Both the position numbers and the translations under genes were made by a program. The notes under the pieces were generated by a model, which did no database searches, was not told the DNA's origin, and saw only the letters and a list, made by a program, of their open reading frames with translations. From Neelides folsomi (taxonomy: Eukaryota > Arthropoda > Collembola > Neelipleona > Neelidae): a stretch of 64,000 bases of DNA. The stretch lies in assembly GCA_034687125.1 (NCBI GenBank), contig JAQGBZ010000027.1, positions 186,001-250,000 of the forward strand. The letters are read 5' to 3'. Shown here piece after piece: positions 48,452 through 59,439 of this stretch (positions are counted from its first letter, which is position 1; each line of letters begins with the position of its first letter).

Positions 48452-49756
48452 CTCGTTTTCGACGGAGGTCAATGGAAAATTGTAATTATTGCAGAGCAGA
48501 AATGGACATGAAGTACTCCAGAGTGTTGAAATGGGGAGAGTCGAGAGGGAATTGGGTTTTGTTGAGGGAGCGGACGGGATAGAAGCTCCTAGTCAAAATC
48601 TCTCGCTCGTCTCTTTTCCCCCAACCTCAAAACACATCCATTTGTGTTTCTCCCTCCCGACCTTTAATTTAATTTCCGATTAACGATGCGTTTTTAAAAA
48701 AATTCAAATGAGCCACTTTCTTCCTTTGATATATGTTGATCCATTGCTAACCTCTTGCCTATGCAAAATAAATCCTCCCATAGGGAAAAATCGGGTTTTC
48801 GAACACTCTATAAGGAAAAGTCCAGTTGCTTTGACCGTTTTTTTGCAAAATTTCCAAGATTCGGAAATCTGATTTTATACGACCCATTGGGACTTCATGG
48901 CAGATGCATACCGAATACAATTAATTACTTACTTTAGTAAAATAATTGGATCGGGTCTCGGAAATTTAATGTTATTCAGGAAAAAAAGGTACAAAATTAT
49001 TTCATGTTGAAACCTTATGCGCACTTTGTCGATTTTTGACTTAAAAACTTGATGATGGATTTTTATGGGATTTGGCTACATGATAGAATGGAATTATGAG
49101 AATAATTGGTAATTTTTTCATAATCATCGGCTGAGGCGGGTTGGCGGGAGACAGGGGGGAAAATCTCATTATGGATGCAATGACCAGGAGTTCGAGACGA
49201 CGCAGCGAGTCGCGAACCATCCGAATACCCATACTTAAATACACAGCATTCATAGCCCTTCTTTTTAATGTACTTTATATAATTTACCATCCAACATCGC
49301 AATTAAACAAATTTTCAATTCCTCATATTTAGCTTAAAGGGACATTTTTATCATTTCTAAGAACAATAATCCGATTGTTTTCAAAACCATTTTTGCCTAT
49401 ATGCATACATAAGAAAGATATGCCCTTGCAATGAAAATACTTGGAATCCTCTTCAGGCATCATTTTAAATCTTATATCATAGAATTCTTCTAATAGATTA
49501 AAATCCACACAAATTAGAAAGTATTAGAGTAAATGCCAACACTGTTTTTAAATCCCGGCTAACTAAATACATAGTGTGACTTTATATGAACAGTTAAGAA
49601 AATAATTGAGATTGATGAAAATTTTTATGGTTATTTTAACATTTATGAATTAGTTATTTATTTTAATTAGTATACTAACAACAATCATATACCTACATAA
49701 TAACAAAATTAAACATTCCTTAAAATACCGAAATACATTAAATATTTTAAAAGTTT
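48452..49756. other. H1 upstream region and spacer
   Basis: About 1.3 kb. The part near 48452-48700 should contain the H1 first exon and promoter. I see no gene in the rest before the LINE remnant. A G-rich stretch lies at 49136-49160 but without a regular motif. Confidence 0.4.
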
Positions 49757-50800
49757 AAACTAATTTAAACAATTCCACAAGAGTCTTCGATGAAGGAAGA
49801 GTTCCCATGATAGAAGCCGAGTTTCCACGTTGAATGGCAATCGAGACTGACTGTGTTGTATTCAGTGGCTCTTTATATCAATTTATGACCAATTTCATTG
49901 ATCAGAGTGTATGCCTCGGCTCCCCAAGTTCCAGTAGTTTCGAGAGCGAAAGGAACAAAAATGTAAGACGAAAGGATGCCTGAATATTTATTAATTTTCT
50001 TTTCCTCCGCCAAAGTTGCTGCAAATCCAATAATGTGGGATAAGTGACTGATGTAAGAAGCAGCAAAAGTATCAACAATTGTAGAATCCCACACTAGACA
50101 TCTACCCCTTTTCTACGGCACAAGTGAAATACCATCGGGACGTTTCCCATCGTCACGACAAAGAGCTTTTATTAGCAGGAAAGGCAATGTCTGATGCTCT
50201 TCTGATCCCCAATCCTCCTTTGGAGACAGGCAGTCGCTTGAGTCCACGCATCATGATTAATTTCCGTGTTGGTGATTGACATTAAGGAATCTTTTAGGAT
50301 TTCATCATAAACTTTAAGCTGGTCCATACACTACACACAATCATCTAAGTACCAAACGTTGAGTTTTGATCTGAGTGATGATATAATTTGATGAATTGTT
50401 AGCGAAAACAAGAGACTCGAGAGGATCCCCCTGTTGACAACCTCTTTGAGACAACAATTTGTAGGTTCCATAATTCAGAAAGGTTGGATTCCTATAAGCT
50501 TGAAATACAAAGGGATAAATGGACGGAGTCATGAGGTAGATTGCATTTAATATTTTATCCCTTTGAATAGAATTGAAAGCATTCTTAAAATCCAACTTCA
50601 CCAAAACTTGAGGTTCCGAAAAGTCCATGTTAATAAAATGCCTTACTGCATGGACAGCGGCTTCACATCCTCTCTGTTGCAAAACCCAATTGAATCGGTC
50701 TTAAAAGTCGCCCGATCAGGTCCGAAACTCGTCCACAAGCGATCTTAGCAGCGATCCGTCTGAAGACAACTCCAATAGCAATTGGACTGATTCCACCATA
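49757..50800 (-). mobile_element. Degenerate LINE (non-LTR retrotransposon) 3' half
   Basis: Reading on the minus strand from 50800 down, reverse-transcriptase motifs appear in order: SPIAIGVVFRRIAAKIAC, then RGCEAAVHAVRHFI, VLVKLDFKNAFNSIQRD (the FKNAFN block) and LSQRGCQQGDPLES. Near the 3' end come WDSTIVDTFAASYI, EEKKINKYS, FVPFALETTGTWGAEAY and SVSIAIQRGNSASIMGTLP, the typical C-terminal module of a widespread animal LINE group. The reading frame changes several times and contains stops, and the 5' half with the catalytic YADD is not recognisable. It is an old, inactive, 5'-truncated copy of about 1 kb. Confidence 0.85.
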
Positions 50801-50961
50801 TTTTTTTGAGGAATGAATGAATTAGTAATTTTTTTCATAATTAAAGCAATTTATGAAAATTCTTAGTTTTTTAAAGGCTCTTTACATATGACTTATATGT
50901 TAATGGTTTATAAATAACAATAGAATATTAAAATGAAAATAATGACTTTTATTATAATTAT

Positions 50962-51642
50962 TTAATTGACGAGATGGTGTGCTTCAAGGGCGGTGATCGT
51001 TTTTATTGCTTCATTATCTCCTCCAGGATGAGCAGAAATAAATTTCTTCTTAAACTCTTCATATTTCTTTTCATTTTCACTAATTAAATCGTCTCTCAGC
51101 TTTACTATTTCTTCTTCTGATTCGGGAAGTTCAAAACGGAAGTTTTTGATTGATTCCTCTTCAGTTTTCAATTCGTCGTTTAGCATTTCCAGTGACACAT
51201 ATTCGCGACTCTTTAACAGATATCTGAAAAGTAAAATGTAAGTTAAAATTGGTTATTATAATTGGAGCTTCCGCAAAATATAAAATAAATAATATTAATT
51301 TTTAATTTAATCTGTTCTTACTCAATTATTCCTCTGAGTTGCCCAATTCTCATCGAATGTTTAAATGTGATTTTGAATGTTTCGTCAAACGAACGCTGCA
51401 AACTTTCCTCTTTCCCCTTTTCAATCCCCTCTATGTATCCAGCCTAATAAAAAATAATAATATTTAAGATATTTAAAAACTTTGAGCATCAATAATCAAA
51501 ATTCCACTAATATATCAAAATAAACTTCTAAATAGCTGAATGTAATAAAAAAAATAAAATTCACCTTTTTCATTTCTTCATTCATTCTATGCCAATCTCT
51601 TTGTTCAAAGTCGAAAGCATCGTTGTCGTCGTCTGATTCCAT
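50962..51642 (-). CDS. YAE1: YAE1 domain protein (ABCE1 Fe-S maturation adaptor)
   Basis: YAE1 with LTO1 links the ribosome-recycling factor ABCE1 to the cytosolic iron-sulfur assembly machinery. Three exons (51565-51642, 51322-51443, 50962-51223) give 153 residues. The acidic start MESDDDNDAFDFEQRDWHRM leads into the deca-GX3 core GYIEGIEKGKEESLQ...FKHSMRIGQLRGIIEYLL, which resembles human GYRDGIDAGK...YGRLRGTLSALL. The C-terminal half is charged and helical, with ELPESEEEIVKLRDDL. The expected Gly spacing is only partly kept, so the identity is probable rather than certain. It lies between a LINE remnant and a DNA transposon. Confidence 0.72.
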
Positions 51643-52137
51643 TATTCAAATTAATGAGACCTATTAAAATTAAAAAAACATTACATAATTGAGAACATCG
51701 ATCGCTTACACCTATTAGTATGTAGACTATGCTGCGAACTAAATTATTCCAATATATGATAAGAACGTGTAATAAATATTAAAGTCAATGTGAATTATAA
51801 ATGCTTAAATATTAACATATATTATGAAATTATGAATATAGTGAATATGCACGATGCTTGTATTATAATTATAGGAAGTACTACCCCATTTCATATATCT
51901 TCGCAAAATCTTTGGTTCACGTTCCTTCCTTCCTTTTTATCTTTTCAAATGATTCCTCATTACATGAATTTTGTTTTAAAAATTGCAAGGGGTAAACAGA
52001 CTTCTCAAGAATACCTAAATTTAATTAGATCGAAGTTTTAGAAAAGAAAAGTGCTAAAATTATTAAAAGTAAACTTCAAAATCTTGTATCAAGTAGAACA
52101 ATTTATGATACAATCGATAAAATAAAGAAAGGAATTC

Positions 52138-52182
52138 AACTGAACCCCAAAGCCTTGAATTTTCAACTGAACCCCAAAGCCA
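52138..52182 (+). repeat. 27-base period tandem duplication inside the Tc1 copy
   Basis: The string caactgaaccccaaagcc occurs twice with a 27-base period (52138 and 52165). The duplication lies in the degraded N-terminal part of the transposase and marks a local rearrangement. Confidence 0.75.
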
Positions 52183-52320
52183 AAGGCAAATTAGTCAATT
52201 GTCTAAATTAAAGTCTTGCTTTATGCTTAATTTGCTTAATGCTTTAGGAAAGAAGCATTTCACCCTGACTGTGTTAATCGAAAGGTTAAAAAAGCAAAAA
52301 TGTTGATGGTGTGGCAGGTG

Positions 52321-52364
52321 TCTCCAACTCCTCTGCTGATGATGAGCAGCAGAGGAGTTGGAGA
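52321..52364. repeat. Perfect 18-base inverted repeat in the transposase ORF
   Basis: Arms 52321-52338 (tctccaactcctctgctg) and 52347-52364 are exact reverse complements around an 8-base loop. The second arm encodes the conserved SSRGVGD stretch of Tc1 transposase. The first arm therefore looks like an added inverted copy. Confidence 0.85.
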
Positions 52365-52956
52365 TCTAAAGTTCATTGAAGGAACAATTAAGCAGGATGA
52401 TTACCAGAGGATTCTCCAAACTCATCTCATTCCTTCTGTTCAAAAGCTTGTTCCCAATGGAAAATTCATCTTCCAGCAAGACGGAGCTCCCGCACACACC
52501 GCAAAATCAACGACAAAGTGGCTTAAGGATTACAAGATATCCGTCATGGATTGGCCACCAAGTAGCCCGGACATGAATGTCATCGAGTCTCTATGTGGTA
52601 TTTTGAAAAAGAAGGTAAAACTAGAAAACCCTACAAATACTGAAAATTTAGAACAAATTTTACAAACCGAGTGGAATAAAATAACTCCACAGACTTGCCA
52701 ACGCTTGGTCTCCTCTATGCCTCAACGTGTTAGAGAATTGATCAAATCAAAAGGAGATGTGACAAAATATTAAATGTTATTAATAGTTAATAATATTACT
52801 CATATTTTTATTTAATAAAATTAAAACTTAAAATGTTAATTTTAATACTCCCTACTTGAATAAACAAAATAAAACGCAAAATACATTTGAATATATTGAT
52901 AAAAAGGAAGGAAGGCGAACCAGGGATTTTGCGAAGATATATGAAATGGGGTAGTA

Positions 52957-54336
52957 TTTATGTTTTTACAACTAATACTCTTCCCTTACATTTTCCTCTC
53001 TTATTATTTACTCCAAACGAGTAAAATTACCTATAAATCTTTTCTTATAAACATCCTGATCCATACATTATGTACCAGACCACCAATATGAATATTTTAT
53101 GTTATCGTATATCTCAAAGATTCAAAAATCAATTTATTTTTAAATTTATATAAAATTGACAAAAAATTCAAAGGTACTTTTAATATGAGCAAGCATAGAG
53201 TTAAACATTGTTTTTTAAGTGTGGCAAGCTTTTATAAGACCAAAGTGAGGTAAACTTTAATTCAAAACCATTATTGTTTTATGCTAAAATTAAAATGACA
53301 ATTTGTGTAAAAATCACGATAAAATCAAAAATTTAGCAAAGGCTAAAACGAGAATATCAAAAACTGACCTAATTAGATACCAAAATCCCTGGCCCATCAA
53401 AATAAGATTAAATTACACCATTTGAGTAAATTAATAAACTTGATTAATAAACTTGAATCTAATCCAATTGAAGAGCTGCGCTACCGAATGAAATGCATGT
53501 CATCATATGTAATAGGGGAAAGTTAATATTTATTGAAATTATGGATTGACAGATAAATTACATATTTGAAAGAGACGTATTATATGTGTGTAAAAATGAT
53601 GTATACGATTACAACGCCTATTTCATTATTAATCTACTTTAACTCTCCTATATTTGAAAGTAGATTACAAGTAAACAAACAAAGCACCATGTCTAAATTA
53701 TGTCTAATTGGACCTTCCGGCTATTTCTATAACTGATATACAAATATGTACATTATGCACATGATTATGTATTAATACATCATAAATAGAAATACTGATA
53801 AATATCAATGTTGATGCCCTTTTGAAACATTAAAATAACATTGGATCTTTTTCCTATATTGCACTAAAAGTAAAATAAAGAGGCGAGCCGATTGCTCAAA
53901 AGGACTCAACTAACGACTAACATAGACCACACAATTATCATTCACTCGAGCGGTGACTTTGGAGTTACAAAGATAAAATTCAATTTACTGCTCCTCCTCT
54001 CTCTTAAAAGTTATTGATAGGAAGAAAGAAATCATTATTCTCAGAGTTGTGGTCGGAAGGTAATTACGCGTTAACAGTTTGTTTTGTTGACAGTAAGTTT
54101 TAACTCTTGATAATTCAAAGAAGGACCTTATAAATACCCTAATTAAACATTGATAATTATTCTAAATAAACCCATTAAGGGTCAACGCTGTAACAAATTA
54201 GAAACGACAATTTTATTGTCATAAATATTAAGTATTCGGGCTATTATCTTTATTTCTTCACTTTTTTAAGTTTCTTCACACGTTAATGTGAAAAAACCTT
54301 TATGTTGAAATTATAAAAGAACTTTACTTTTTTAAA
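52957..54336. other. Intergenic region between Tc1 copy and acid phosphatase gene
   Basis: About 1.4 kb of AT-rich sequence with no supportable ORF, RNA or repeat. Its right end is the 5' flank of the phosphatase gene. Confidence 0.45.
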
Positions 54337-56457
54337 ATGAAACTTATCGCATTATTAATTGGATTGACGCTCGTAATCAGTTTGACAAATGGTCATAACT
54401 TTAGTCGAAATCGTCTCGACAGTCTCCATCTTGTCAGTTTTATGAAGGAAATGAGAATGGAAATTAGTGAGGATTTAGAAAGGGATTTCAGAGCTGTGAG
54501 TTATCAACCTCAACATGTTCACATTTCAATTGGGGGTAAGTTTACTTAACTTTAACTAACAAATCTACAAAATAGGTAATATTTAATAAAATATTTATGC
54601 ATTTTAATTAACTTAAAATAAAAATATTTAGATTCTCCCAGTGAAATGTTCGTAACTTGGATGACAATGCACGACCCAGGGGAATCATTTGTTGAATATG
54701 GGCCAAGAACTTTTAACACTAAAGTAAATGCAATTTCTCATAAATTCCAAGAGTCTGGTCTCCTCAAACTCACCCAATACATCCATAGAGCAAGAATTAC
54801 AGAACTCAGTCCTGATCAATCATATGGTAAGTTTAATTACATAAATATATGAATCATTCAATATCTTGTTAAAATTAATAAAGGGTAATTAATTGTAACG
54901 ATTTCATCTCTCTTAATCCATTTCAGTTTATCACTGTGGAAGTGATTTAGGGATCTCTGAAATCTTCTTTTTCAAAACAATGAAGAGCGGATCCGATTGG
55001 TCTCCTTCTTTCGCTATTTACGGAGATTTAGGGAACGTCAATGCTCAATCTCTTGTGAGGATCCAAAGAGAAGCGCAAATGGGATTTTATGACGCCATCA
55101 TTCATGTTGGAGACTTTGCTTATGACATGGACTCTGTAAATATGTTTACAATTAATTTGTCACTTACTTTCCCACTATCTAAACAACTCCTATTTATTAA
55201 TTTTAATGTAATGCGCAGTTAACAACTTGACTCATAAAGATAATTTTTATAGGAAGATGGACTTCGTGGAAATGCCTTCATGGATCAAATTCAGCCCATT
55301 GCAGCATATTTCCCATACATGACTTGTCCAGGGAATCATGAACAAGCATTTAACTTTGAACAGTACAAAAACCGATTTACAATGCCAGCAGCTAAAGGGA
55401 GTCTCAGGAACAGTGAGAGTATGTATTACTCTTGGAATATTGGCCCAATCCATTTCATCTCGTTCTCGACAGAATTCTATTATTTCCTTCAATATGGATT
55501 TCAATATGTGGTTCTCCAGTACGAATGGCTTGAGGCGGATTTGAGAGTAATGGGAAATTTTAATCAGAATGAAATTAATTGAATTTGTAAATTGACAGGA
55601 AGCGACTAAACCCGAGAATCGTGCTCTACGCCCTTGGATCATTACCTATGGGCATAGACCCATGTATTGCTCAAATAATAATACTGACGATTGCACTAAA
55701 TATGAAACACTTGTTCGAGTTGGGATTCCTTATTTGCATATGTGAGATAATTCACAATCAATCAAACATGGGACTATAGTATATTAAAAATAAATAGAAA
55801 ATAATAATTTAATTTAAAATAGGTTCGGACTTGAAGATTTATTTATGAAGTACGGAGTTGATTTAACTCTGTGGGCTCATGAACATTCTTATGAACGCTT
55901 TTGGCCACTTTACAATTATCATGTCAGAAATGGTACTATTGAAGAACCCTACAAGAATCCTAAAGCTCTTGTGCATGTTACAACTGGATCTGCTGTAAGT
56001 TGTAAAACTATACTTTTCAAAAGTAAACAGGAATTTCCATCTTAAATAATTATACTAATTGTAACTTTTAGCTCCATTCATCCTACATTAATTGAGCTAG
56101 TTAAATTGTGTAATTGTGAATTTATTCAATAGGGATGCAGCGAGAAACATGATGAATTTATTAAAGATGTCCCAAATTTCACTGCTTTCAGGACAGTTGA
56201 CTATGGATATAGCCGCATGAAAGTCATCAATTTTACTCACTTGTATTTTGAACAAGTGTCGGAAGACAAGGTTTCATTCCACATAATTTTTATCCATTCT
56301 TTAAATCTTCATTTAATATTATATAATGTACAAAATGGTTCATAAAATAATTCCGTCCATTTCCATTTAGGAAGGAAAAGTGGTGGATTCATTTACCCTA
56401 ATAAGAGAAAAGCACGAACCGTATGATTTTAAACCAAAAATTCCCATTATGACTTGA
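54337..56457 (+). CDS. ACP7: Purple acid phosphatase (ACP7-like)
   Basis: Secreted or lysosomal binuclear metallophosphatase. Eight exons (54337-54535, 54632-54826, 54927-55135, 55253-55546, 55599-55741, 55823-55994, 56133-56270, 56371-56457) give 478 residues. The signal peptide is MKLIALLIGLTLVISLTNG. An N-terminal fibronectin-like domain carries QPQHVHISIG, MFVTWMTMHDP and VYHCGSD. All metal-binding blocks of the catalytic domain are present: IYGDLGNVNAQ (Asp), VGDFAYDMD (Asp, Tyr), PGNHEQ (Asn, His), TYGHRPMYCS (His) and LWAHEHSYERFWP (two His). The family C-terminal part (GSAGCSEK-like GSA/GCSEKHDEF and FTAFRTVDYGYSRM) is intact. A poly(A) signal lies at 56658. Physiological substrate is unknown. 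Confidence 0.94.
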
Positions 56458-57518
56458 TTCAAATTGAGAGTGGAACTGACAGTGTGCTATATGAAAATCC
56501 TGCTGAACTTCCTTTGTAAATATTTTGTAATGCATTTATTTTAATAATTGAATCGTTCTATTGTATTAATCTGTATCTTTAAATATCGGTTCACATGGTG
56601 TCATTCTACCATATATTTGTGCCAATATTTTAAGACATTCTTAATTGATTGTAAATTAATAAATATTTAATTCTGCACATTAAATATTTAAGCTTGGATA
56701 TGTTAATTTTAATATTTCAGTGGAAAAATTTTAAGTAAAATACAAAAAAAATTCATTTTTGGGTAGTATTTTTGGTACAGACTTATTGGCATGTCATTCT
56801 ATATGTAATAGTATTATTTGTATAGTAAATAGTAATACAATTATTTGTACCTATAAAATATAATATGTACTTATTATGCAAATATCCGTATTATAATTTT
56901 ATACGAGTACTCGTAGTATAAAAGAATTTTTCCTATACTTAATCCAACGGTAAATCACATTTAGTTTTAATATTTCATATATGGTTTAAACTAAACATCT
57001 ATCTGTACATACTCTGTACTGTACATAGACAGTGCCTGTAATAAGTAAGTACTGAATAAGTGGCATAGTATAATAGACACTTATTGTTTACTTTTGAATA
57101 TTCAATAAAGTGCTATTACATTCGTCTCTCATATTGTTTAATTAGCTCCTGCACGAATGAAAGAGTAATTATGAGTTATTTAATGAAAGAGAGAGGATGT
57201 CGTGTGGGAGGAGGCCAAGTTGAACTCGAATGAACTTCTACAAGAGTTGTCACCTACAGACCAAACATGCACCATACCTCATTTCCTTTTACGGACAAAC
57301 GAGACGTTTCCCTTTTGCTTATGCCACGATGTTCTGCATTGGACGTTAAATGCTTCCAAGTACACCCACAGTCTTAAGAGAATATCAGAAACAGTAAATC
57401 TCTATCGAACAAATAGAAAATGCTAAAGCTTTACAAATCTGTAAGATCAGAAATTCCTCTCGTCTGCATTAGAATAAATAAAGATAAATTAATTTAGAAA
57501 AATTTTAAAATTTCAAGA
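56458..57518. other. Intergenic region ACP7 to GT31 gene
   Basis: About 1.06 kb. It includes the phosphatase 3' end (AATAAA at 56658-56663), AT-rich sequence and the 5' flank of the glycosyltransferase. A 74-codon ORF at 57202-57426 shows no family feature and is not called. Confidence 0.45.
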
Positions 57519-58721
57519 ATGATCATTCTTAAAATCATCAAGTGTCTTCAAATTCTCCTCATCCCAATTAAAAGGATCCCAGTGAAAGTTTTAGTTTATT
57601 TAATCTTATCCATTTTAATACTTTATCACTTATTTTCCTCAAATGGGAAATCTAAAAAATATATTGAGTTTAAATATCCCGAGGAAATTGCCTATCCACC
57701 ACCATGTCGTTCAAACACCTTCCTTGTAGTTCTCATTACATCAAAATCAACAAATTCCAAATTTCGTTCTTTGTCTCGGTCACTTCTCCCATCATCGGAA
57801 CTTGAAACAATCCATATTAAAAGAATTTTCTTACTCGGTCTTCCTCCTCCCTCCAAGGATAGGAAAAAAGAAATAAATGACATTTTACAAGAAGCGACCG
57901 ATTACAACGACGTCTTGTTGGGGGACTTTGAGGAAAGTTATCGCAACCTCAGTTATAAACATTTAATGGGGCTTAAATGGGCTGGAGAAGAATGTTCAAA
58001 AGCTCACTTTGTTCTCAAACAAGACGATGATGTCATTGTTGACTATTTCCATTTGCATGTCATGTTCCATGAGAAAAAAAGTGATATTTTAGGGAAAGTT
58101 TTAACCAGAAAGATCATTTTGGGTAAAATGCTTACAAATATGAAACCCATGAGAGCTCCAACTTCCAAATGGTTTGTTAAGGAAGAGGAATGGGCCAAAG
58201 AAGAATATCCGAATTTTGTGTCAGGTTGGGCTTATTTAACAACACCTAAAGTTGTTAAGTTGATTGCCGAATCAGCTCTCAATGAAGGATACTTTTGGAT
58301 TGATGATGTTTTAGTGACTGGGAAATTAAGAGAAAATGTCGGAGTTGAGTTAATTGATTTGCACGAAATGTTCACTGTGTTTAAAGGTTTGCTTAAACTT
58401 TATTAAAAGGCTTATAATAATGAGTTAATTTTGAATTCTGAATTCTGATTAGGTCACATGTTATGCTGCGTTAATGAAAAATGGAGAAAGAAAAATGGCC
58501 AAAACTTCTGGTGTGATTTCCTTGTTGGTCCTTCTAATGGTGATTATGAACTTATGAGAAGATCTTTCGATTATTCAAGAAAATGCTTCCATTCAAAAAA
58601 CTGTCAAAGACGTAAAGACAATGAAGCTCTTAATAATACTTGTGTCATTACGAAGGAGGATGTTCAAGAAAATGAAAAAAATTTAATTGTAAAAGGAACA
58701 TTAATAAAAACTAACTTATAA
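57519..58721 (+). CDS. GT31 family glycosyltransferase (beta-1,3-galactosyltransferase-like)
   Basis: Golgi type II membrane enzyme, expected to add a beta-1,3-linked sugar from a UDP donor. Two exons (57519-58386 and 58453-58721) give 378 residues. A short cytoplasmic part with basic residues is followed by a signal anchor (KVLVYLILSILILYHLF) and stem. The catalytic region has FLVVLITSKSTNS, IKRIFLLG, LGDFEESYRNLSYKHLMGLK, KQDDDVIVDYFHL (the DxD motif), YPNFVSGWAYLTT and WIDDVLVTGKL, which corresponds to the family's E/D-DV-G block. The order and spacing match beta-1,3-galactosyl/GlcNAc-transferases. The tail after the second exon has four cysteines and is lineage-specific. The exact donor and acceptor cannot be told. 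Confidence 0.92.
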
Positions 58722-59439
58722 TAATGCTAAATGCAACTCTTGACCTTGAATTTCCATTCACTTCTTACAGGTCACAATTACCTTACATTTTAAATGATTC
58801 AAACATATTCGTGTCATTCGGCTTTTAAAAGTATATAAGTAAAATCCTACCTAATTTATTATTATTATTTCAAGGTATTCATTATCAATGCCTATGTAAT
58901 TTGGTCTATCAATGACATTCGTAATGCAGAAAAGCAGAGAATTTTTTTATTGTTAATTAAATAAGAATAATGGATGGTTAAATTATAAGATAGACAATCC
59001 ATAATTTATTTTATAAACTACTCTCAAATTAATGAATCTAATGAATACCTATATTGAAATGGCTGTTTTTCACTTACACGTTAAAGTAGGACAGGAAAAT
59101 TTTTAATTTTCAAATCAAATGATTTTCGGTCAATCAAATTTCAGAATTAATCACTTTAATTATCATTAAATGTTAACTTTAACGAGAACGAAAAGAAAAA
59201 TCTAAAATTTTCTAGGATTCGTTTAAAAACATTGTGCATGGTAGGTATTAGATTTTAGGCTCATGAAGCATTGAGTTTAGTATTGAGAAATCGAGGAATG
59301 AAACTTTTACTTTTATTCTTATTTCTTATGCATTATGTTATGTGAATGTGAAATAATGAGAAAAATCATGAAATAAGATTTTATATTTTCATTTATTATA
59401 TAAATATAATTTATTTTGTTTCAATATAAGTAATATTGA
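58722..59439. other. Convergent region GT31 gene / DIABLO-like gene
   Basis: About 720 bases between two convergent stops. Very AT-rich, with no ORF or repeat seen. Confidence 0.5.

Larger units (their letters stand above)
51881..52954 (+). mobile_element. Tc1-type DNA transposon, internally deleted
   Basis: Terminal inverted repeats of about 57-61 bases (51881-51941 and 52898-52954), starting ctaccccatttcatatatct, are flanked by TA on both sides (51879-51880, 52955-52956). The arms differ by a few substitutions and one 4-base tandem unit. The plus-strand ORF at 52300-52773 is the C-terminal half of a DD34E transposase: FIQQ-type FIFQQDGAPAHTAKST holds the second Asp, and WPPSSPDMNVIESLCGILKK the Glu. 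The block with the first catalytic Asp and most of the N-terminal DNA-binding region is missing or scrambled, although YDTIDKIKKG-like text survives near 52110. Total length is 1,074 bases against about 1.6 kb for complete Tc1 relatives. It is non-autonomous but fairly young. Confidence 0.9.

Noticed and set aside
57202-57426. 74-codon ORF upstream of the GT31 gene
   Set aside because: No family features and no splice context; stops soon on both sides.
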